DNA from: Anaerolineae bacterium
GTDB lineage: Bacteria > Chloroflexota > Anaerolineae > B4-G1 > SLSP01
Length of the DNA: 46,890 bases
Assembly: GCA_016931315.1 (NCBI GenBank)
Contig: JAFGFB010000243.1
Coordinates: forward strand, 1-46,890
Direction: 5' to 3'
Below are positions 29,088 to 36,516 of this stretch, piece after piece; position 1 is the stretch's first letter; each line of letters opens with the position of its first letter. The translations under genes were made by a program, and so were the position numbers. The notes under the pieces were generated by a model. The model was not told the DNA's origin. It saw nothing but the letters and a program-made list of their open reading frames with translations, and ran no database searches.

Positions 29088-30164
29088 TTACGCGATGTGC
29101 ATTGGCTCAGGTCTCGTGCAGGAGGATTCCGGTGTGAGATGGCGTCCGGTTGCCGAAGCTTCGAGAAGGATGTGCATCACATCTAACACATGGTAGGCCA
29201 GGTCGCCATTGGCGCGATGCTGGCGTCCCTCACAGATGGCTTGTGCCATGTCCGCTGCACCTAGCCCTCTGCTATTTTCAGAATGCCCTTGGATGAGGGG
29301 GATTTCCCTCCAGCCCCCATTGTGTTGCCAGAGCCGCACTGGCCCGCCAAAGGTATTGGGGTCGGGCACGCTGAGCGTGCCTTCAGAGCCGTAAATCTCG
29401 ATGTAGGGCAGGTTCGCCGCCCAGATATCGAAACTGGTGATCAGGGTACCAATAACGCCGTTGGCGAAATCAAGCACGCCGGCGACATGTGTGGGGACTT
29501 CTACCTGGATGATTTCCCCATAGTGCGCTGCGCTGGTGATGCGGCGCTCTGGGAACGAGGCGCGTGCTGAGCCAGCGACTCTTGCCACCGGTCCTAGAAG
29601 GCTGACAAGCGCCGTGAGGTAATAGGGACCGACATCGAAGAGTGGTCCGGCGCCTTGTTTGTAGAAAAATTTCGGATTGGGGTGCCAGGCTTCGGGTCCG
29701 TGACCGGACATGAATGCTGTGGCAGCCACAGGGACACCGATTGCTCCCTCATCGAGCAATTTTCGACAGGTTTGCAATCCTGCTCCCAGAAAGGTATCCG
29801 GAGCGCTGCCCACGCGCAGCCTGTTTGCGCGTGCCAGTTCTACGGTGTGCCGCCCATCCTCCCGATTGACCGCAAGGGGCTTCTCGGTGTAGACGTGTTT
29901 CCCCGCCTCAAGCGCCGCCAGATTGAGCGTAGCATGTGCCATGGGTGGCGTCAGGTTGATGATGATTTCGATAGCAGGATCGGCCAGTAGCTCCGGTATG
30001 GATAGTGGTCGGATGTCGAATTGGGCGGCCTTGGCTGCGGTGCGCTCCGGGTGGATATCGGCGCAGGCGAGTAGCGCAAGTCCTGGCAGCGCCTGGCAGT
30101 TTTTGAGGTAGATCTCGCTGATATTACCGCATCCAAGAATGCCTGTAGTCAGAGTTTTTTTCAT
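29088..30164 (-). CDS. Gfo/Idh/MocA family oxidoreductase
   Basis: [62 protein letters not shown]. Confidence 0.93.
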   Translation of the reverse strand: MKKTLTTGILGCGNISEIYLKNCQALPGLALLACADIHPERTAAKAAQFDIRPLSIPELLADPAIEIIINLTPPMAHATLNLAALEAGKHVYTEKPLAVNREDGRHTVELARANRLRVGSAPDTFLGAGLQTCRKLLDEGAIGVPVAATAFMSGHGPEAWHPNPKFFYKQGAGPLFDVGPYYLTALVSLLGPVARVAGSARASFPERRITSAAHYGEIIQVEVPTHVAGVLDFANGVIGTLITSFDIWAANLPYIEIYGSEGTLSVPDPNTFGGPVRLWQHNGGWREIPLIQGHSENSRGLGAADMAQAICEGRQHRANGDLAYHVLDVMHILLEASATGRHLTPESSCTRPEPMHIA

Positions 30165-30223
30165 GGTCTGGTCCTTGGCTTACGCATGATATTGGCTTCT
30201 GCGATGAGTGTGAGAGAGACGTC

Positions 30224-30262
30224 AGGGATTTTGCATTTGGAAAAGCCGTACGCAAAATCCCT
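30224..30262. promoter_or_regulatory. Inverted repeat upstream of the Gfo/Idh gene, possible operator
   Basis: AGGGATTTTGC (30224-30234) and GCAAAATCCCT (30252-30262), perfect 11-bp arms with 17-nt spacer in the divergent promoter region. Confidence 0.45.
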
Positions 30263-30324
30263 TCAAAAATCCTGCAACTTATTGTATAATGTGAATGTTG
30301 CTTGTCAATGATTGAGCCATCATT

Positions 30325-30487
30325 GGGTGCGTTTCAGAATGGGGGCGACGATCTCAAACGCCCCTACGGGGCGTAGAATGAAATTGATTTTTGGCGGAGG
30401 GGCTTTGCCCCTCCGCCAAAAATCAATCAAAAGAAAGGCGTTGGCGTGATAATCGTCTTCTTTTTGCCCCAAAGGTGAAATGCACCC
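30325..30487 (+). mobile_element. MITE-like element, copy B (163 bp), with perfect 9-bp target-site duplication
   Basis: TIRs GGGTGCGTTTCA / TGAAATGCACCC; perfect 21-bp hairpin ATTGATTTTTGGCGGAGGGGC-ttt-GCCCCTCCGCCAAAAATCAAT; flanked by GCCATCATT at 30316-30324 and 30488-30496. Confidence 0.9.
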
Positions 30488-30604
30488 GCCATCATTGACT
30501 GTTTGATCGCCTTGTGTTCACGCGACCTTGATCTGGTTTTTCTCGGGAATTTGGTTTCAGTCACAGTCACCCATAAATCAATCTCATCTAGCGAGGGAAA
30601 GGTA

Positions 30605-32014
30605 ATGATCCACAGAAAGAGATTCCGCAGCGTTGTGTTTGGCTTGCTCCTGGTCCTGTTACTCACGGCCGGAACGATCCCTGTTGTAAGGGCGCAGGGT
30701 GTTGTGCACGTGATCCAGCGTGGCGATACCTTATATAGTATCGCACGGCGTTATGGTGTCACGGTACAGGCTATTGCACAAGCCAACGGCATTCTCAATC
30801 CCAATCTCATCTGCGTGGGACAGCAAATCAGCATCCCTGGCGGAACCCCGTCTCCAGATCCCACGCCGACCCCGCCGCCAGCTACCGGTACTGTGCACGT
30901 GGTAGCTGCCGGTGAAACGTTGACGCGTATTGCGCTGCGTTATGGCGTTACTGTTTATGCTATCGTCAGCGCCAACAATCTTTCAAATCCCAATTTGATT
31001 TATGTGGGGCAGCGTCTCACGATTCCCGGGAGTATGCAACCCGGTCCCAATCCCACACCCGGACCTACTCCGGGACCGGTTCTCAGCGGTTTTCAGTTGG
31101 GGGGGCAAACTCACTCGTTGGGACACCCCGATCAGATGCGCCATGCCGGGATGACCTGGGTGAAATTCCAGGTGCTATATTATCCGGGAGCAACCGCGTC
31201 TACGGCGCACAGCCTGATTCAACAAGGGCACGCAGCGGGTTTCAAGGTCTTGCTCAGTATCACCGGGCGTGATAAGTATCCCTCCAGTATTGACTTTGCA
31301 GGCTTTGTGTCGTTTGTCGCGGATGTGGCGCAGGGCGGCCCCGAAGCTATCGAGGTGTGGAACGAAGCCAACATTGACCGGGAGTGGCCCGCCGGACAAA
31401 TCAGCCCTGCGGCTTATGTTCAGCAGATGCTCGCTCCAGCTTATCGAGCGATCAAAGCTGTGAATCCTGGGGTTGCGGTCATCTCCGGGGCATTGGCGCC
31501 AACGGGTTACTTCGGCGGTAGGTGTACTGGAGCGGGGTGTGATGATGCGCCCTATCTTGCTTCAATGCGCGCTGCCGGCGCCGTGCAGTATATGGATTGC
31601 GTTGGCATCCATTACAATGAGGGTATTCTGCCTCCATCACAGACCAGCGGTGACCCCCGGGGCAACCCCACACATTACACGCGTTATTTCTGGACCATGG
31701 TCAATACCTACTACAATGCTTTTGGTGGGCAGCGCCCCCTATGTTTCACCGAGTTGGGCTATCTCTCTCCCGAAGGTTACGGGCAGCTGCCGGCGGGATT
31801 CTCCTGGGCGGCGAATACCACCATTGCCCAACATGCTTCCTGGTTGGCACAAGCGGTACAACTTGCGGGCGCCTCAGGGAAGATACGGCAGTTGATTGTT
31901 TACAATGTTGACTTCACTGAATGGGGAGGAGACGATCCACAAGCCGGCTATGCCATTATCCGTCATGATGGCAACTGCCCCGCTTGTGAGACATTGCATG
32001 GTGTGATGCAGTAG
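30605..32014 (+). CDS. Secreted protein with two LysM domains and a TIM-barrel glycosidase-like domain
   Basis: HVIQRGDTLYSIARRYGVTVQAIAQANGI..., HVVAAGETLTRIALRYGVTVYAIVSANNL..., Pro-rich linkers, AIEVWNEANIDREW and PLCFTELGY as probable acid/base and nucleophile Glu. Confidence 0.88.
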   Translation: MIHRKRFRSVVFGLLLVLLLTAGTIPVVRAQGVVHVIQRGDTLYSIARRYGVTVQAIAQANGILNPNLICVGQQISIPGGTPSPDPTPTPPPATGTVHVVAAGETLTRIALRYGVTVYAIVSANNLSNPNLIYVGQRLTIPGSMQPGPNPTPGPTPGPVLSGFQLGGQTHSLGHPDQMRHAGMTWVKFQVLYYPGATASTAHSLIQQGHAAGFKVLLSITGRDKYPSSIDFAGFVSFVADVAQGGPEAIEVWNEANIDREWPAGQISPAAYVQQMLAPAYRAIKAVNPGVAVISGALAPTGYFGGRCTGAGCDDAPYLASMRAAGAVQYMDCVGIHYNEGILPPSQTSGDPRGNPTHYTRYFWTMVNTYYNAFGGQRPLCFTELGYLSPEGYGQLPAGFSWAANTTIAQHASWLAQAVQLAGASGKIRQLIVYNVDFTEWGGDDPQAGYAIIRHDGNCPACETLHGVMQ

Positions 32015-32083
32015 GCGTTGTGCGAGGAGAGCTATGGCTGCCTTGGGTCAAGGTAAACATCTGACCCGGCAGCACGACCCGAA

Positions 32084-32120
32084 ATATTTCGCGATGCGGT
32101 TCTGCTGCATCGCGAAATAT
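32084..32120. terminator. Terminator-like hairpin between convergent genes
   Basis: ATATTTCGCGATGC-ggttctgct-GCATCGCGAAATAT, 14-bp perfect arms. Confidence 0.7.
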
Positions 32121-32125
32121 CGTTC

Positions 32126-32869
32126 TCAACCGCTATTCTCAGGCAGGGCTTCGAAATCTTGCACGGGGTGGAAGATAATGGCAGTATCTGCGGTCTCCCC
32201 CGGTTGCCAACGGATGGTCCCCAGAAAGCCCTGCTGTTCCACCTGGGCGAGCGCAGTCGCGATTGTGATGCGTGTTGGTTCCCCCTGCGTTGCGGCTATG
32301 GCGATTGCTTCGGCCAGCGTCATGACGGCTCCATAGGTTGGAAGGGCATAGGCGCCCGGCGCCGGTGTGTGCGGACCACTGGCGCGGTAGGCTTCGATCC
32401 AGGCGCTTGTCCCTGGAAGCGTTTCGGGCAAGGGGTAGATTTGTCCTTCTGTATCGAATGCCAGCAGCGGTAGCTCGGATTCAATGTAAATTGCTTGTGC
32501 CGCGGCGGTGCTGTCTGGGTGGAAGTGCCCGATGACGGCGACAACGTCTGCATCTGTGGCAAGATTTTGCGCTGCAGTGTGGGCGAATTCGGGATCGGCG
32601 CGGTCGTCGTGGGCAATGAGCTCTAGTTGCCATCCGCCAGCTCCTCCGGCGGCATTAATCTCGCGTATCGCCAGCCTTGCGGCGTAAATGGTATCATAAC
32701 CCCGGTCACGCTCTGCGCCCTCGAAGGGAGCAACCAGGCCGATTTTCACTACCCGTGGTAGAGCGGGGGGCAGGCAACCGCTGAGACCCTGCAGAAATAT
32801 CAGTGCTATGATGCCGCTCACTATAAGCGGAGGGGTTTTCCAGGCGGTTTGCCGTAACCGGGTGTGCAT
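32126..32869 (-). CDS. Short ABC-type branched-chain amino-acid binding lipoprotein (Peripla_BP_6-like)
   Basis: Lipobox LSGC; VVKIGLVAPFEGAERDRGYDTIYAARLAIREINAAGGAGGWQLELIAHDDRADPEFAHTAAQNL...VVAVIGHFHPDSTAAAQAIY. Confidence 0.8.
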   Translation of the reverse strand: MHTRLRQTAWKTPPLIVSGIIALIFLQGLSGCLPPALPRVVKIGLVAPFEGAERDRGYDTIYAARLAIREINAAGGAGGWQLELIAHDDRADPEFAHTAAQNLATDADVVAVIGHFHPDSTAAAQAIYIESELPLLAFDTEGQIYPLPETLPGTSAWIEAYRASGPHTPAPGAYALPTYGAVMTLAEAIAIAATQGEPTRITIATALAQVEQQGFLGTIRWQPGETADTAIIFHPVQDFEALPENSG

Positions 32870-32870
32870 C

Positions 32871-33437
32871 TTAGCTCAGAAAGGTCAAAGCCCGGCGGAG
32901 TTTCTCTTCGAAGATAAGTTCGACATCTCGTGGTAATTGCTGCAATGCGCGCTGCGCCTCGATCAGACTGAAGCCCAATGCGGTGAGCGCGGCAATCACA
33001 TCGGCATCATCTTCATTGATTGTGGTGGTTGCAGCCCCACTTAATTTGGCAATCTTGTCTTTGAGGTGGAGGACGATGGCTTCGCCTGTTTTGCGCCCGA
33101 TACCAGGGGCGCGCGCCAGCACCTCGGGTTGGCCATTGAAGATGGCGCGTTGCAGGGTATCGGGTGAGAAGGTTCCCAAAATGCTCAATGCTGCCTTGGG
33201 ACCTACTCCAGAGACGCCGAGTAGCAACTCAAAAAGGATTTTGGATTCCTCTTCAATAAATCCGTAGAGCGCCAGCTCATTCTCACGCACATGAAAGTGG
33301 GTGAAGAGTCGCACCCGCTCGCCCGTGTGATGGACATCGCGCAGGGGAACGTAGACCAGGAAGCCCACACCACTGACATCAACAACGATTTGTCCTTCGC
33401 TCACTTTGAGGACCGCGCCTTCTAGTTGAGCAATCAT
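32871..33437 (-). CDS. ruvA: Holliday junction branch migration protein RuvA
   Basis: MIAQLEGAVLKVSEGQIVVDVSGVGFLVYVPL, LLGVSGVGPKAALSILG, APGIGRKTGEAIVLHLKDKI; start at MIAQLEG rather than the upstream M. Confidence 0.95.
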   Translation of the reverse strand: MIAQLEGAVLKVSEGQIVVDVSGVGFLVYVPLRDVHHTGERVRLFTHFHVRENELALYGFIEEESKILFELLLGVSGVGPKAALSILGTFSPDTLQRAIFNGQPEVLARAPGIGRKTGEAIVLHLKDKIAKLSGAATTTINEDDADVIAALTALGFSLIEAQRALQQLPRDVELIFEEKLRRALTFLS

Positions 33438-33501
33438 GGTGAGCCTCCTTAAGTGGGTTGTGTCGCTTAGCACCTGCGGCGTTAGCTATGCGAGAACGCC
33501 T

Positions 33502-33993
33502 TTATCCTTGAATCAACTTATCCAGATGCGCGCGATGAAGGTGACAGATGGCCACGGCGGCTGCGTCAGCGGCATCATCGGGGCGGGGAATCTCCGTCAG
33601 GTTCAGGAGCACCTTCACCATCTCCTGAACCTGACGTTTACCAGCATTTCCGTAACCGGTGACCGCCTGTTTCACCTGCAGGGGTGTATATTCTGCCGTA
33701 GGCAATCCCGCCTCCGCCAGCGCTAATAGCACTACGCCTCGGGCCTGACCTACGGAGATGGCGGTGGTCACATTACGGCTGAAAAAGAGCTCCTCTACTG
33801 CGGCGGCATCCGGTGCATGCTCATGGATTAGCCTACCCACCGACGTGTAGATGGTTTGCAACCGCTGCGGCAAGGGAGTCTTGGCAGGCGTTTCAATTGC
33901 CCCCAATGCCACCAGTCGCAGCGCGGCGCCATCTTCCTCGACGATGGCATAGCCAGTGATGGCTGTTCCCGGATCAATGCCGAGTGTGCGCAT
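33502..33993 (-). CDS. ruvC: Crossover junction endodeoxyribonuclease RuvC
   Basis: [63 protein letters not shown]. Confidence 0.96.
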   Translation of the reverse strand: MRTLGIDPGTAITGYAIVEEDGAALRLVALGAIETPAKTPLPQRLQTIYTSVGRLIHEHAPDAAAVEELFFSRNVTTAISVGQARGVVLLALAEAGLPTAEYTPLQVKQAVTGYGNAGKRQVQEMVKVLLNLTEIPRPDDAADAAAVAICHLHRAHLDKLIQG

Positions 33994-34754
33994 TAGAACG
34001 ACGACTCAAAAGCCTCCACGGCTTCTTCGGTAACCTCGAGGTTGGAGAATACGCGACGCACATCATCCATTTCTTCGAGATTATCAACCAGCTTGAGAAC
34101 CTGCACAGCATCTTTCACCGGCAATGACATTTCGTTTTTTGGCGCCATGACCAGGTCAATGCTGACGACGGGCAGACCTGCTTCCTGAATCTGGTTGCTG
34201 ACCGTGTGCAGATCGGTTGGGTCGGTATAAACTTCGTGATTGTCCTCGCCATCACCCATGGCAACATCTTGGGCGCCAGCTTCAACGGCAATCTCAAAGA
34301 GCTTATCGAAGTCTACGCTGGCGGGTATACCAATCACACCCCGGCGTTCAAACTGCCACGCGACTGAACCTGGGTCTCCCATGGTGCCGCCCTGGCGGCT
34401 CAATGCATGGCGCAATGCAGCTACAGTGCGATTGCGGTTGTCGGTCATCACGTCAATGAGCATGGCTACGCCGTTTGGCCCATAGCCTTCGTACATGATC
34501 TCGACGATTTCTACCGCATCTTTATCATCGCCTGCCCCACGCTTGACGGCGCGCTCGATATTGTCCTTGGGCATGCCCATCGTGCGGGCTTTATCAAGCA
34601 CCATGCGCAAACGCATATTTGAATCGGGGTCGCCGCCCCCCTCGCGTGCCGCAATGACGATTTCGCGCGCGACCTTGGTGAAGACGGCGCCTTTCTTTGC
34701 GTCATTCGCTTCCTTCTTGCGGCGAATGGTTGACCAATGGCTATGTCCTGACAT
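33993..34754 (-). CDS. YebC/PmpR family protein
   Basis: [75 protein letters not shown]. Confidence 0.97.
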   Translation of the reverse strand: MSGHSHWSTIRRKKEANDAKKGAVFTKVAREIVIAAREGGGDPDSNMRLRMVLDKARTMGMPKDNIERAVKRGAGDDKDAVEIVEIMYEGYGPNGVAMLIDVMTDNRNRTVAALRHALSRQGGTMGDPGSVAWQFERRGVIGIPASVDFDKLFEIAVEAGAQDVAMGDGEDNHEVYTDPTDLHTVSNQIQEAGLPVVSIDLVMAPKNEMSLPVKDAVQVLKLVDNLEEMDDVRRVFSNLEVTEEAVEAFESSF

Positions 34755-34860
34755 CTGTCCTCCTAAAATCTAAGAATCAAAAATTACCCATTGAAAACGT
34801 ACGTATTCAATCCCAAGAAACTAATTCCTCAAATTCACGTCCCCGAAATGGGGATGCGAA

Positions 34861-34911
34861 AGCCGGGTGTTTTACATATTCACCCGGCTGTTGGAGCCGT
34901 TAAACGGCTCC
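34861..34911. terminator. Two adjacent hairpins at the 3' end of fmt
   Basis: AGCCGGGTG...CACCCGGCT (34861-34889) and GGAGCCGT-taa-ACGGCTCC (34893-34911); both overlap the fmt 3' end. Confidence 0.55.
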
Positions 34912-35833
34912 CGAGCACGGCATTTTTGCCGCGCAGGAAAGCATCGCCGCTCATCGGACGTTTGCCGGCCATCTGGAGCTGCAAAAGTACCAACGCACCG
35001 TTACCTGTGACTACAGCGGGCATGGATTCCCATCTAAAAACTGTTCCTGGGGCGGATTGAGCCACCGGTGCGGTCTTCGGTAAGGCTTGCGCCTTGAGGA
35101 TTTTCAGACGTTCTTCCCCCCACAGCGTAAAAGCACCTGGTTCGGGTGAGAATGCCCGAATTTGCCGTTCCAGGGCGAGCGCGGATTGCTGCCAATCAAG
35201 CGCGCCAGATTCTTTGCGGAGGCGACGGGTGAGCGTTACTCCTTCTTGGGGCTGGGGGCGGGGTTGTATTTCGCCGTGTAGATATGCTGGCAGGGTGTCC
35301 AGCAACAGCTCCGCGCCCAGCTGGGCTAACCGCTCTTCAAGTTCACCTGCGGTCTCGTTCTCGAGAATTTCGATTTCACGCTGCGCAAGAATCGGTCCGG
35401 TGTCCAGCCCCTCATCCATTTGCATCACAGTGACACCTGTGACCGTGTCACCTGCGAGAAGTGCAGCTTGAACCGGGGTTGCTCCGCGCCAGCGTGGTAG
35501 CAGGGAACTGTGGATATTGAGCGCACCTCGGTGTGCCAGTTCCAGCACCGCCGCGGGCAGGATTTGCCCAAAGGCAGCTACAACAATCAAATCGGGCATC
35601 CAGGCGCGAACATGCTCAATAGCTTCAATGGCGCGCAGGCGTTCTGGTTGGAAGACTGGAATGCCTTCGGCTTCTGCCAGCTGTTTGACAGGTGGCGCAA
35701 CATATCGCCGCCCGCGTCCTGCGGGGCGGTCGGGTTGTGTCACCACTCCAACAACTGGATAGGCATCGCAAAGTTTTTCCAGCGTTGGCAGCGCAAATTT
35801 AGGTGTGCCCATAAATACAATTCGCGGCTTCAC
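34880..35833 (-). CDS. fmt: Methionyl-tRNA formyltransferase
   Basis: VKPRIVFMGTPKFALPTLEKL, GALNIHSSLLPRWRGATPVQAALLAGDTVTGVTVMQMDEGLDTGPIL; GTG start at 35833 preferred. Confidence 0.95.
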   Translation of the reverse strand: MKPRIVFMGTPKFALPTLEKLCDAYPVVGVVTQPDRPAGRGRRYVAPPVKQLAEAEGIPVFQPERLRAIEAIEHVRAWMPDLIVVAAFGQILPAAVLELAHRGALNIHSSLLPRWRGATPVQAALLAGDTVTGVTVMQMDEGLDTGPILAQREIEILENETAGELEERLAQLGAELLLDTLPAYLHGEIQPRPQPQEGVTLTRRLRKESGALDWQQSALALERQIRAFSPEPGAFTLWGEERLKILKAQALPKTAPVAQSAPGTVFRWESMPAVVTGNGALVLLQLQMAGKRPMSGDAFLRGKNAVLGSRLTAPTAG

Positions 35834-35884
35834 AAGCGCTATTTTATCATAAGCTCGGAGCAGGGCAAGTGCGCGCAGGGCCAT

Positions 35885-36010
35885 GGGCGCGTTTCAAAGG
35901 AGAAAATTGATTATTGGCGGTGGGGCTTTGCCCCACCGCCAATAATCAATCAAAGAGAAGGTATTTGCATGTTAGTCATCCTGCTTTTGCCCCAAAACTG
36001 AAACGCACCC
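35885..36010 (+). mobile_element. MITE-like element, copy C (126 bp)
   Basis: TIRs GGGCGCGTTTCA / TGAAACGCACCC; hairpin ATTGATTATTGGCGGTGGGGC-ttt-GCCCCACCGCCAATAATCAAT; lacks the left-arm spacer present in B. Confidence 0.85.
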
Positions 36011-36035
36011 GGGCATTATGCGGGGCCTAACGCGA

Positions 36036-36407
36036 TTATGGATTTTCTGCCGCGTCTGCAATCAGATGAAAGTGCAGTTGTGGAACATCTTGATATTGAC
36101 CGCCGTTGGCGATAAGGCGATAGCCTCTCGCTTCCAGATTGAACTCTGCGACGAGGCTCTGAACTGTGGTGAACAAGTCTGCCATGAAGTCGCTGTCTGT
36201 GGGTCGCAGCTCGCTGAGGCTGCCGATGGCACGTTTGGGAACGAGTAGGATGTGCAAGGGATAACTCGGGCGTGGATGATGGAAGGCAAGCAGCGTTGGC
36301 GTTTCTCGTAAGCGGTTTACGGGTAGGGCAAAGCTCATATGCGCAAAACTCCAACCAATGATGAAACGCGCCAGGGGCGAGCGGGCCACACGGGGCAAGA
36401 ATGACAT
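36036..36407 (-). CDS. HIT family protein
   Basis: RPSYPLHILLVPKRAIGSLSEL ... YRLIANGGQYQDVPQLHFHLIAD (HxHxH). Confidence 0.88.
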   Translation of the reverse strand: MSFLPRVARSPLARFIIGWSFAHMSFALPVNRLRETPTLLAFHHPRPSYPLHILLVPKRAIGSLSELRPTDSDFMADLFTTVQSLVAEFNLEARGYRLIANGGQYQDVPQLHFHLIADAAENP

Positions 36408-36453
36408 ATCGAGTACTGAACCGGTTTCGAATCTGCCCGAAGGGCGAATATGA

Positions 36454-36490
36454 GCGGCCGGCAAGGTGGCGATTCCACCTCGCCGGCCGC
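36454..36490. terminator. Terminator-like hairpin downstream of the SHMT-GcvT gene
   Basis: GCGGCCGGCAAGGTGG-cgatt-CCACCTCGCCGGCCGC, one internal mismatch. Confidence 0.7.
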
Positions 36491-36516
36491 ATTCTGCCTT
36501 TGCCTGGCTTGTGTGT

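Noticed and set aside
30356-30376. Small hairpin ACGCCCCTACGGGGCGT within element copy B as a separate terminator
   Set aside because: Present only in copy B between the TIR and main stem; treated as an internal insertion of the element rather than an independent feature.
35885-36010. Target-site duplication around element copy C
   Set aside because: Flanks CAGGGCCAT and GGGCATTAT do not form a convincing 9-bp repeat, so TSD evidence is claimed only for copy B and weakly for copy A.
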